Shown one piece after another: positions 25,101 through 32,774 of a stretch of 34,021 nucleotides of DNA (positions are counted from its first letter, which is position 1; the number at the start of each line of letters is the position of its first letter). The notes below the pieces were generated by a model. It worked only from the letters and a program-made list of their open reading frames with translations. It did not search any database and was not told the origin of the DNA. Source of the DNA: Paracoxiella cheracis (GTDB taxonomy: Bacteria > Pseudomonadota > Gammaproteobacteria > Coxiellales > Coxiellaceae). Position numbers and translations under genes: made by a program. The stretch spans positions 1 through 34,021 of the forward strand of contig NZ_CP186487.1 in assembly GCF_049348705.1 (NCBI RefSeq), in the 5' to 3' direction.

Positions 25101-25286
25101 CTTTCTCGTGCTCTCACCCGGTGTATGTTTGTTTGTGAAATCGCAATGCGATTTTTTAAAATTAGAATACGTTGAATACAGCACATCTAAAGGGGTTGTT
25201 TTATCGTTCGCACAATCTATAAGCTCGTGAAACGCTTTTTTAAAATCACAATACATTTCATGAACAGATTTTTTATATTCATTCAT
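25062..25286 (-). pseudogene. N-terminal fragment of an unknown gene, cut by IS6
   Basis: The native part is about 62 codons from ATG 25286 (MNEYKKSVHEMYCDFKKAFH ... to about STRK), preceded by AAGGA eight bases upstream. The last dozen codons (GCVANLEAGVYN) come from the IS6 end after 25100. I recognise no domain; the piece is Lys/Asp-rich and probably helical. It lies downstream of the 143-bp duplicated region copy B, in the same arrangement as the repeat-protein gene behind copy A. The rest of the gene is not found in the window. Confidence 0.55.
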
Positions 25287-25464
25287 TTGATTGGTCCTTT
25301 TTTTCTGTACGGTTTGTTATGCGGCATTCTTCAGCTCCAATTCAACATCCGTCGCTGAAATAAATCTAACAAAAATTCATTAAGCATTTATGGAGCAAGC
25401 GTATAATCTGAATTAGTCAGCCATCCAACAACTCTGTCTTGTTTTTCAGTCGAGATAGATATAG

Positions 25465-25605
25465 TTACAAAAAAAAATTAATACTTTATGAAAAAAAAAC
25501 AAACTCTAGGGTATCTTTCTGTACAAAAATTAACTTTTGCTTATTTTCTGAGCAATCTCCGATAATGTCCCATTATCGTAACCTATTTTTCCGTGCATTT
25601 TTGGG
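25465..25605 (-). repeat. 143-bp duplicated upstream region, copy B
   Basis: This is the inverse of copy A (5564-5707), nearly identical, with small changes in the T-rich part. It points toward the gene fragment starting at 25286 and is cut on its other side by IS6 copy 4 at 25606. The sequence between it and the gene (25287-25464) differs from that behind copy A and shows no ORF. Confidence 0.85.
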
Positions 25606-26446
25606 GGCTCTGTCGCAATTAATTCACGTAAATACAATATTGCTTATGCGCATTTTTCCTGGTCGCAATTAGGCTGCGAGTGCATAGAATTGTTCAAACA
25701 CAGCCATATTAGCAGCATTTTTATACTGACCTTTTTGGAGCATGTGATGTAATGCAATCCCAGCTAAAGTTGCCTCAGCTGTATCAAACGATTTAAATCC
25801 CATCATCGGTTTTATAATTCTTTTAATGCTGCGATGATCTTGCTCCACAATATTATTTAAATATTTTATGTCACGAACAAAAATAGTTATGAAAACTCCA
25901 CAAATCATCGATAATAATGTCAATATTAAATTAATCGATTTTAAGGCTGATTTATTTGATCCACTTTTATCAATGGTAACTTTCTTTGGTAGCCCATGAG
26001 TCCCGATCGCTTTCTTGAAAAAGCGTTTCGCCGCTTGTTTATCGCGTTGTTTCGATAGTAAAAAGTCGATCGTATTACCCTCTTTATCAACAGCGCGATA
26101 TAAATAATGCCAATCGCCTTTTACTTTGATGTAGGTTTCGTCCATTCTCCAACTACCACCGACAGGAGATTTATGTTTTTTCCGGAATTCTGCTTCCAAT
26201 AAGGGCGCGTATTTAATAACCCAACGATTTATTGTGGAGTGATCTACATTGACTCCTCTTTCTAGCATGAGTTCTTCAATATTTCGGTAGCTCAGCGCGT
26301 AAGCTAAATACCAGCGCACCGCCATCAAAATAATCCCCTTCTCAAAATGGCGCCATTTGAAATTGATCATATCACATCCTTCTACGTAGATAATTCACTA
26401 TAAGCCATCAATTATACACACCGGCTTCGAGATTTGCGACACAACC
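25606..26446 (-). mobile_element. IS6-family insertion sequence, copy 4 (841 bp)
   Basis: Complete ends (GGCTCTGTCGCAATTAATTC at 25606; complement of GGTTGTGTCGCAAATC ending 26446). It has no 8-bp duplication: the left flank is ATTTTTGGG and the right flank is GCAAAAAAC. Confidence 0.92.
25669..26370 (-). CDS. IS6-family transposase, catalytic triad intact
   Basis: A 233-aa protein with Asp77, Asp134 and Glu176 all present and Ala206. Both its IS ends are complete, so this is the copy most likely to be autonomous. Confidence 0.93.
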   Translation of the reverse strand: MINFKWRHFEKGIILMAVRWYLAYALSYRNIEELMLERGVNVDHSTINRWVIKYAPLLEAEFRKKHKSPVGGSWRMDETYIKVKGDWHYLYRAVDKEGNTIDFLLSKQRDKQAAKRFFKKAIGTHGLPKKVTIDKSGSNKSALKSINLILTLLSMICGVFITIFVRDIKYLNNIVEQDHRSIKRIIKPMMGFKSFDTAEATLAGIALHHMLQKGQYKNAANMAVFEQFYALAA

Positions 26447-26515
26447 GCAAAAAACAGCTTAAGATTTAGAAACTCACATTTTTTGATTATTGTCCTAACT
26501 GGCAAGGGATTTTAT

Positions 26516-26746
26516 TTATCCAAAGTCCAAAGCATAGCGGCTGATGCCGAGTACGGCGTGATGTGCGTTCAACAATTGCTGCGTGCGCGCAATTAACTGA
26601 TCAATGTCGGTAGGGTCGATGCCGGCAAACTCCGAGTGATCGATACTCAGATCCATGATATAGGCATTGCCGTGTTGAATATCGTGGGGCAAAACGTTTG
26701 AAAGTTCATTGCGGTGTTTTTTTAATACATCATGCAATGTTGTCAT
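26516..26746 (-). CDS. Small hypothetical protein, coupled to the MFS gene
   Basis: The 76-aa product (MTTLHDVLKKHRNELSNVLP ... LGISRYALDFG) starts in an ATGA overlap with the stop of the MFS gene, a sign of a real operon. I recognise no family. It ends about 70 bp before the IS6 copy 4 and may be the N-terminal part of a longer gene altered near the IS, but no matching continuation is visible in 26447-26515. Confidence 0.6.
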   Translation of the reverse strand: MTTLHDVLKKHRNELSNVLPHDIQHGNAYIMDLSIDHSEFAGIDPTDIDQLIARTQQLLNAHHAVLGISRYALDFG

Positions 26747-27987
26747 GCGTTGTCGCTTTTTGGAGCTTTAAAAAAGAAGAGTAATAGCATGCTGACGACA
26801 ATGCACAATGTCGCAAATAAAAATGGCAGGCGTGGATAATAATTAATGAGCCAGCCCGATAGAAAAGCCGTGAACATCCACGCTAATCCAAGCAGTGTGC
26901 TAGCAATGCCCATAATCCATCCTTGATGCTCTTTGCTGGCATGATTCGAAGTTAATGCGAGCAAAGAAGGGTAGGCCATCCCAACAAATAAAGCGATTAT
27001 AATAATAAATATCCATTGTGCGATAGCCCCGGGAATAAATGTGCAAGCAATGAAGCCGATGACAATCATCAAAATGCTGGTACGCAGAATCCTTTCAACA
27101 CTGACATAACGAATCGCCGTGCGATAAATAAGTGTCAACCCGAGCGACATCCAAAAACCAATATAGCCAGTGAATAGACCTACTTGTGTGGTGGTATAAT
27201 GAAAAGACTCGGATAAATATAAAAAGATGACTTGATAATATTGGCTCCAAGCTAACTCCATTAACAAGAACACGAGTAATAATAGGCTGACGCTCGACTT
27301 GCCGATGATGGTAAATAATACATTTAGCGATTCGCGAGCAGATGTCAGATGTAGTTTTTTCTGGTCGCCCGGTTGTTCGTGATAGAAAATCAGCAATAAA
27401 ATGATATTGACTAACGACAAAACAACGCCGGCCCAATACGGTGTCATCACATTAAACCATCTAACAAGATGTGAATCGGATAAATAACCGCCGCCTAAAG
27501 GCCCTAACACCATCGCGAGAGTCATCGCAAACCCAATCATGGCGAGGTAAAGGGCTTTTTGTTTGCCAATCGTAAAATCCGCGATTGCCGCTTGAGCTAC
27601 CGGTTGACTACTTGATGATGCGCCGGCGATGAAACGCCCTAACAGTAATAAAGTCAAACTACCCGTTAGAATGCCGATAATCGGTAAAATAAATCCTATG
27701 AAAGAACCAACCAAACACCAAAACATCGTTTTCTTGCGCCCGTATCGATCAGAGACGTTACCAATAATAGGGGCACTCAATAAAAATGCTAATGGTGATA
27801 GCGTGACTGTGATGCCATAGAGTAAATTGCGAGTGGTTAAACTTGTGGATGGTGAGAGTAATCCATATTCGCCATGAATAAATAAGCGCAGCAACACCGG
27901 GATCACTAAAAAATAACCCAGCGAGTCGATAAAAATAACGAGAAATAAAGGAATTAGTCGGCTAGCTTTGTTATTTAAACTGTTCAT
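26743..27987 (-). CDS. Major facilitator superfamily transporter (DHA1/TetA-like drug exporter type)
   Basis: The 414-aa product has the hydrophobicity of twelve membrane helices. The MFS motif A is clear between helices 2 and 3 (GNVSDRYGRKK, residues 76-86), and helix 4/5 has LLGRFIAGASSSSQPVAQAA and AMTLAMVLGPLGGGYLSD, the latter like motif C of antiporters. It likely exports a small molecule by proton antiport; the substrate is unknown. The ATG at 27987 (MNSLNNKASRLIPLFLVIFI) is chosen over an open extension of 28 codons because the extension is the out-of-frame end of the upstream M20 peptidase gene, which overlaps it by 17 bp. The gene looks intact. Confidence 0.88.
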   Translation of the reverse strand: MNSLNNKASRLIPLFLVIFIDSLGYFLVIPVLLRLFIHGEYGLLSPSTSLTTRNLLYGITVTLSPLAFLLSAPIIGNVSDRYGRKKTMFWCLVGSFIGFILPIIGILTGSLTLLLLGRFIAGASSSSQPVAQAAIADFTIGKQKALYLAMIGFAMTLAMVLGPLGGGYLSDSHLVRWFNVMTPYWAGVVLSLVNIILLLIFYHEQPGDQKKLHLTSARESLNVLFTIIGKSSVSLLLLVFLLMELAWSQYYQVIFLYLSESFHYTTTQVGLFTGYIGFWMSLGLTLIYRTAIRYVSVERILRTSILMIVIGFIACTFIPGAIAQWIFIIIIALFVGMAYPSLLALTSNHASKEHQGWIMGIASTLLGLAWMFTAFLSGWLINYYPRLPFLFATLCIVVSMLLLFFFKAPKSDNA

Positions 27988-28089
27988 AATGTGCAGCCAA
28001 AACAGAAGTGACACAACCCGTGATCTTTTTTGCCATAGGAATATGCAAAAATTCATTAGGACCATGTGCATTGGATTTCGGGCCTAATA
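27971..28089 (-). pseudogene. 3' end of an M20-family peptidase gene, cut by IS5
   Basis: In the frame ending TAA at 27971 the last 39 codons read LLGPKSNAHGPNEFLHIPMA and on to VLAAHYEQFK. The GPxSNAHGPNEFLHIP segment is the conserved metal-site region near the C-terminus of M20 dipeptidases and deacetylases (ArgE/DapE/carboxypeptidase type). Everything upstream is missing at the IS5 end (28090). The stop overlaps the MFS start, so peptidase, MFS and the 76-aa gene were once an operon, probably chromosomal. Confidence 0.8.
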
Positions 28090-28925
28090 GGCTTTGTTGC
28101 CTAACTAAAACATGAACAATCTATGTAATTTTTGCTGTCTATATTATAATCAGCACCCCAGGGTTTTCAAGCAGAAGGCGGTTCATATGCCAAATAAATA
28201 TCCAAACAAAAAAGGCTGGACGATTCCCAAGCAGAAATACAAGGTGAGCAATTGGCGTGAATATAATAATGCATTACGCAATCGTGCCAATATTGAAATC
28301 TGGATATCCGATGATATTATTCATTCGTGGTATGAAAAAGATCGTGTGTATGATGGCAAAGGCGCACCCCAAAAGTTCACGGATCTTGCGATCATTACCT
28401 GCCATGAAATTCGGCAAGTTTTTCGTTTAGCGTTGAGGCAATGTCAAGGGTTTATGAATTCAATTTTCAAGATGAAAGCCCTTAATATAAAATCACCGGA
28501 TTACAGTTGCTTGTCAAAACGGTTAGCGCTTTTAACTATTCAGTCGCCTCGTTACAGGAAAACGGAATCGGCAGATAAAAGCGTTGTGGCTATCGCCCTT
28601 GACTCCACTGGGTTAAAACGGTTTGGCAGAGGTGAATGGCATCAGGAAACATATACATTATCAGCCAAACGGAGTTGGCGTAAATTGCATATAGCCGTTG
28701 ATAATAAACATATTATTCATGGTAATGATTTAACGGATCGCTTTACGGCGGATTGCCAAAGCGTTGCAACGTTATCAAAGCAACTTACTTGCAAAGTGGG
28801 CCATGTCAGCGCCGATGGTGCCTACGATAAGAATCCTGTTTATGAAATATTATCAAATTACTTTAAAGGAGCCGCTATAATAATGCCGCCTGATAGTGAT
28901 GCTGTTTATGATAAAAATAATCATA

Positions 28926-29935
28926 ACCTGAGTTCTGTATAAGAAAAGGAATAAGTGAATGAAATAATTGAAAAAAAGACCGGAACCGCTAAAATTTAGC
29001 TCCAAAATTACAGCTAAATAATGTAACAGGAGTTAATCATGTTGGCACCGGTCACGGAGATTTTTTGTGATATGGATGATTTTTGCAAGGATTATTTGAA
29101 AGGTCAATCAAAGTATTTGCTACCGAACCCAGACAGAAAACGAGATCGAGCGATGCAAATGAGCTTGTCTGAAATTGGCACCATCATTGTGTTGTTTCAA
29201 ATGAGTCACTATCGCACATTTAAGGATTTTTATTGTGGATGTGTTTTACAAGACATGAAGAAGTATTTTCCTACGGCGCTGAGTTACACACGTTTTGTCG
29301 CCTGCCAATCAGCAGCGCTAATGATGCTCGCCGCCTATTTGCTTTCGAGAAAGGGCAAACACACGGGATTGTATTATATTGACTCAACTACACTACGCGT
29401 ATGCCACAATAAACGAATTTATCGAAACAAGGTTTTCAAAGGCATTGCTAAACGCAGTAAAAGCACAATGGGCTGGGTTTACGGCTTTAAACTACATATT
29501 GTGATTAATCATCAAGGGGAATTAATCCGTTTTTGTTTAACGAAAGGGAACGTGGATGATCGCGCTGTTGTTAGAAAATTAATGGCTAATTTAAAGGGGT
29601 TGGGCGCTGGCGATAAAGGGTATCTTGGAAAAGATCTTGCGGACGATTTGGCAAAACACGATTTAAAATTTGTGACAAAAGTCCGTAAAAATATGAAGAA
29701 CAAAATGCTTTCTGCATTTGAAAAGTTTTTCCTAAAACAACGTGGCATCGTAGAAACGATTATCGATCAGTTGAAAAACTTGTATCATGTTGAGCATTCG
29801 CGTCATCGTAGTCCGATTAATTTTTTAGTCAATACCCTTGCAGCGCTAATTGCCTATTCTTGGCGACCAAACAAACCAGGAATAAAAACCAACAATATAA
29901 AGAATAATTTATACGCAGTTATCCAGAACTGAGGT
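28926..29935 (+). mobile_element. IS982-family insertion sequence (1010 bp)
   Basis: Inverted ends ACCTGAGTTCTGTATAAG and, inward from the right, ACCTCAGTTCTGGATAACTG. Flanked by an exact 8-bp duplication TAATCATA (28918-28925 and 29936-29943) confirmed against the uninterrupted IS5 copy. Confidence 0.95.
29039..29932 (+). CDS. IS982-family transposase
   Basis: The 297-aa DDE transposase has an N-terminal helical region, YYIDSTTLRVCHNKRI (Asp115), GAGDKGYLGKDL (Asp192) and QRGIVETIIDQLKNLYHVEH (Glu239), the arrangement of IS982/DUF4372-like members. AACAGGAG lies about 8 bases upstream of the ATG. It is the only copy of this IS in the window and appears intact. Confidence 0.93.
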   Translation: MLAPVTEIFCDMDDFCKDYLKGQSKYLLPNPDRKRDRAMQMSLSEIGTIIVLFQMSHYRTFKDFYCGCVLQDMKKYFPTALSYTRFVACQSAALMMLAAYLLSRKGKHTGLYYIDSTTLRVCHNKRIYRNKVFKGIAKRSKSTMGWVYGFKLHIVINHQGELIRFCLTKGNVDDRAVVRKLMANLKGLGAGDKGYLGKDLADDLAKHDLKFVTKVRKNMKNKMLSAFEKFFLKQRGIVETIIDQLKNLYHVEHSRHRSPINFLVNTLAALIAYSWRPNKPGIKTNNIKNNLYAVIQN

Positions 29936-30210
29936 TAATCATACACAACGTAATGGTAATGTTAAGCAACTAAAAGCATTGGGCCGAATGGCTTGGCAAC
30001 GAATAAGACAATACGGTTATCGGAATTATTCAGAGTTGGCGATTCAACGCTACAAAAGAATATTGGGTAGTACGTTACATGCTCGAGATTTTGTACGGCA
30101 AAAAATCGAATCAATGATCGGTTGTGGTGTGTTAAATAAAATGACACGGCTAGGAATGCCGGCGAGTTATCGTTGCGCCTAAATTTTGCGACACAGACAA
30201 AGCCGTGAGG

Positions 30211-30807
30211 TTAGGCAACAAAGCCCCGTATAGCATAGTGTATTATCCGCTCAATATCTAAAAAATTAATGGATTCAAAAGAGCGCCATATCTCTTCCCA
30301 GCCTCCCGATAACTCCGGGCGATGAAGACAGTCAACCAACGTGCGTTCAATCGTTGTGACTCGTATATCCATCCCCATACGATCATGCAGCTTAGTTTCT
30401 AAGCATACATCATCTGGCTTTAGTTGGGTTGGGTGGCTTAGTTGCTGATACTGTCCGTATTCAGAAAATAATAAGCCAATTCGTTCATCTGAATTAAAGT
30501 AAACGGTCGAAGCAAGCGAATAAGCAAGCGCATGAAATTCCATCGCCGTGTGATAGCTAATTACAGCATCATTCGTCATACGGCCTGCAATGAGAAAATA
30601 ATCGCTTTCTATGTAGATGCCCGGTAAATAATCGTTTGTGACTAGATAATATCCGCGTCGTATACGGGCTAGATGTTTTTTAGCGAGATGGTATTGCAAG
30701 GCAGCTTTTAGCGTATTTTGATTGAAATCTCCTGAAGACGATAAATATTCCACTAGCTCGTCATAGTGAAACAAGGGGTTTTTTTTAAAAAATGCCTGAA
30801 AGCGCAT
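30211..30807 (-). CDS. AbiEi-type (type IV) antitoxin-like protein, C-terminus cut by IS5
   Basis: From ATG 30807 (MRFQAFFKKNPLFHYDELVE) the 198-aa product starts with a winged-helix segment (LKAALQYHLAKKHLARIRRG-YYL) followed by the AbiEi core, with VISYHTAMEFHALA and MDIRVTTIERTLVDCLHRPE. AbiEi proteins repress their own promoter and counter the AbiEii nucleotidyltransferase toxin. The last codons (RGFVA) come from the IS5 end, so the distal C-terminal part is missing, and no AbiEii gene follows. The 50-codon open extension upstream of 30807 is not supported: it crosses the inverted repeats that look like the operator. It may be a solitary regulator or a broken remnant. Confidence 0.75.
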   Translation of the reverse strand: MRFQAFFKKNPLFHYDELVEYLSSSGDFNQNTLKAALQYHLAKKHLARIRRGYYLVTNDYLPGIYIESDYFLIAGRMTNDAVISYHTAMEFHALAYSLASTVYFNSDERIGLLFSEYGQYQQLSHPTQLKPDDVCLETKLHDRMGMDIRVTTIERTLVDCLHRPELSGGWEEIWRSFESINFLDIERIIHYAIRGFVA

Positions 30808-30832
30808 GATATGTTGACTCTCTAGCAACTTA

Positions 30833-30859
30833 ATACTAACAACATTAGTATCTACTAAT
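30833..30859 (-). promoter_or_regulatory. Inverted-repeat operator upstream of the AbiEi-like gene
   Basis: ATACTAA-CAACA-TTAGTAT (30833-30851) is a perfect 7-bp inverted repeat, and a third half-site TACTAAT follows at 30853-30859. AbiEi proteins are known to bind inverted repeats in their promoters, so this is a likely autoregulatory site, about 25 bp before the chosen start codon. Confidence 0.55.
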
Positions 30860-31078
30860 ATAAAGAACAACAGACGTATTAATTTAGCATTTTTATACAT
30901 GAACATCAACCTGATTATAGCCGAATAATCTGAACCCGCTGTCTTATCCATTCTCACTAATCTTGATTGCTGCTACACGCCCAAAATTTTATACTTAATT
31001 GAATATTAATGAATTTTTCTGCTACATCTCTAAATACTTTCTGGTTGTCTTGCTACAAATCCGAATACTTGATTCATG

Positions 31079-31211
31079 CCCTGCTCATGTCACATGCTCC
31101 CCTGTAGACGTCACATAAAACCCTATTATTCCCCTGCAAATGTCACATTTGGCGCCTGTAAGTGTCACACTTTCCCCTGTAGATGTCACATGTTCCCCTG
31201 TAGGCGTCACA
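31079..31211 (+). repeat. Six iterons of the replication origin
   Basis: Six direct copies of a 17-bp motif with consensus CCCCTGTAGATGTCACA end at 31094, 31115, 31147, 31169, 31190 and 31211. Spacing is 21, 32, 22, 21 and 21 bp: about two helix turns each, with one interval longer by 11 bp, which keeps the same DNA face. Rep_3 initiators bind such iterons. The same core, inverted, is found next to rep (33744-33751 and 33867-33885). Confidence 0.92.
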
Positions 31212-31414
31212 CTAAGTAACCATTATCCTTTTAAAATCAATAAGTTGTATACCTATAAACTAACACATTAAACATTATTAAACATAAACAAACAGTTTGT
31301 TAGGAGATTAATTTTGTAAATATAATAAGCAATCTGATTGAGTTATTTAGGGCTTCACCCATTAATTTAATAATTAAATTTAAAATAAATCTTTATTAAT
31401 CAATATATTATTGT
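31212..31414. other. AT-rich stretch beside the iterons, probable DNA-unwinding region
   Basis: About 200 bp very rich in A and T with no ORF. It contains a perfect 17-bp palindrome AATTTAATAATTAAATT at 31364-31380. Placement directly beside iterons is the usual layout of an iteron origin. I see no clear DnaA box. The region 30958-31078 on the other side of the iterons holds nothing I recognise. Confidence 0.6.
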
Positions 31415-31435
31415 CAACTCAAGTGGCTTGAGTTG
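31415..31435. promoter_or_regulatory. 21-bp palindrome at the end of the par operon (possible centromere site)
   Basis: CAACTCAAG-TGG-CTTGAGTTG is a perfect inverted repeat with 9-bp arms, followed at once by another CTCAAG half-site. A near-identical site, ACTCAAG-TGA-CTTGAGT, lies inside parA at 32943-32959. Its position just after the last par gene is typical for a parS-like site bound by the operon's ParB, but it could also act as a terminator. Confidence 0.5.
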
Positions 31436-31436
31436 C

Positions 31437-31775
31437 TCAAGTTCTTAGAATTCGCTGCAATACAGCCGTTCTCATTATCCTACTTTTAACCCCCTCTAGT
31501 GTTGGAAATTCTTTCCTAACTTGAATAATTGCTTTGTCTATTTGAAGCTTGAGCTGGTATTCAATGATAGCTGTCTCCATTTCATCAAAGCCATGCATTT
31601 CATCGCTATAACTAATAAGCTCCAAGAAATCCTTTAATGAGAATAATTGTTCTATAGCTTCTGATATCCATTTGCTTTTTCCTCGTAAACCATACCCATT
31701 TTTAATAACTCTTTCGCGTAGTTCTGTCTTCAAAGAATTGGGCACAGCAAATGCGATTTTTGATTTTGTTGACAT
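31437..31775 (-). CDS. Ribbon-helix-helix-like small protein, third gene of the par operon
   Basis: The 112-aa protein starts at ATG 31775 with AAGGA upstream. Its first half (SKIAFAVPNSLKTELRERVI ... KSKWISEAIEQLFSL) has the shape of a ribbon-helix-helix DNA-binding domain: a short strand, then two helices. The second half is helical. It starts 12 bp after the end of the parB gene, so it belongs to the operon. A role as regulator or accessory partition factor is inferred from position only. Its stop codon lies at the edge of the 21-bp palindrome at 31415. Confidence 0.7.
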   Translation of the reverse strand: MSTKSKIAFAVPNSLKTELRERVIKNGYGLRGKSKWISEAIEQLFSLKDFLELISYSDEMHGFDEMETAIIEYQLKLQIDKAIIQVRKEFPTLEGVKSRIMRTAVLQRILRT

Positions 31776-31787
31776 GAAAAATCCTTA

Positions 31788-32774
31788 TTAAGCTTGTTCA
31801 AGTAATTTGACTAACTGTTTAAACGCAGATGATATAGATTTGTGATCTTCCCAGCGCGTATTTGAAAACTCAGAGCTAAAATGTTGGAAGTTCTGATGTT
31901 GCAGAATGGTTTCAATAATTGTTTTTGCAGCTTTTGTGCTTTCTGTAAATCCGAAGTTAATTTTCGTAGCTGCCCTACCCTTTTTAGTGTGAGTTTGATT
32001 AGTTTTTGTTTCTCTGACTAATTTTTTGAGTTCAGAAAGAGTTGAGCCGTGTAAGCATGCTTCCAAGAGCATAGGCTGCAGTTTTTCTTCTGATTTTGCA
32101 ATAAACGCTACTTTTTCAATATTCTTAATTTCGCCGCTTTGAATGTGTTTTCTAATGGAGTCAGAGGCATTAAGTACGTGACGATAATTAACAGCTTGTT
32201 GTAATGAACATCCAATCAAGTGACTTAATTCAGTTGGAGTGATTTCCTGCTGTTGCTTATTTTTGCTCTGAGCAAAAGCCGAGAGAATCTTTTCTAAATT
32301 TCTCATCCTTTCCCAAAGGGATAGATCTTCACGCTCAATATTTTCTATCCACTGTATTAAGCTGAGTTTCAGCTCATCGGGTCTAGAGGTAAGTACTTTA
32401 GCTGGAATGTCCTGCTTATTTGCGATGATTGAAGCAAGAGTTCTTCTTTCCCCGGCTATAAGTTTATACTCCTCCCCTTGTTTATAAACGACAATAGGAT
32501 TAATGACACCCTGCTCCACAATCGACTTTGCTAAACTTTGCAATGACTCTTTTTCAGCTGACTTTCGGCTGAATTCATCATCTGTTTTAGACATGCCCTC
32601 ATAAAGATCACTGAAGCTGAGCAGCATATCTCTTGGGTTCGCTGGATCGAGGGAGATTTTTCTAAGAGGGATAATTTCTATATGTAGTTCTCCAGCATTA
32701 TTTTTTGCAGACGATACGGTATCGTCTAATGCTTCAGCCAGATTCCCTCTAATTTTGAATGATTTTTTTGCCAT
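31788..32774 (-). CDS. ParB-family partition protein, plasmid type, paired with ParA
   Basis: The 328-aa protein shares the ParB core: IPLRKISLDPANPRDM, LAKSIVEQGVINPIVV, GERRTLA (residues 108-114), then IENIEREDLSLWE and a helix-turn-helix around TPTELSHLIGCSLQQAVNYR. The C-terminal ~80 residues differ from the rep-linked ParB (1160-2029), so the two are distant paralogues with different origin. It overlaps the end of parA by 26 bp and starts after AAGGA. It should bind the operon's centromere (candidates 31415-31435 and 32943-32959) and stimulate ParA. Confidence 0.9.
   Translation of the reverse strand: MAKKSFKIRGNLAEALDDTVSSAKNNAGELHIEIIPLRKISLDPANPRDMLLSFSDLYEGMSKTDDEFSRKSAEKESLQSLAKSIVEQGVINPIVVYKQGEEYKLIAGERRTLASIIANKQDIPAKVLTSRPDELKLSLIQWIENIEREDLSLWERMRNLEKILSAFAQSKNKQQQEITPTELSHLIGCSLQQAVNYRHVLNASDSIRKHIQSGEIKNIEKVAFIAKSEEKLQPMLLEACLHGSTLSELKKLVRETKTNQTHTKKGRAATKINFGFTESTKAAKTIIETILQHQNFQHFSSEFSNTRWEDHKSISSAFKQLVKLLEQA

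Larger units (their letters stand above)
28187..30182 (+). pseudogene. IS5-family transposase interrupted by IS982
   Basis: Codons 1 to about 246 (to YDKNNH) lie at 28187-28925 and the remainder (TQRNGNVKQL ... GMPASYRCA) at 29944-30182. The sequence is otherwise the same as the intact gene at 9838-10815. One extra TAATCATA is present because of the target duplication. Confidence 0.93.
28090..30225 (+). mobile_element. IS5-family insertion sequence, copy 3, carrying a nested IS982
   Basis: Ends are identical to the copy at 9741-10858. Length 2136 = 1118 + 1010 (IS982) + 8 (target duplication). It joins the M20 peptidase relic on the left to the truncated AbiEi-like gene on the right. No target duplication is seen at the outer ends, so the two flanks were probably brought together by recombination between IS5 copies. 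Confidence 0.93.

Noticed and set aside
28072..28089. Longer MFS start at 28071
   Set aside because: The extra 28 codons are the out-of-frame end of the M20 peptidase gene; 27987 starts a normal MFS N-terminus.
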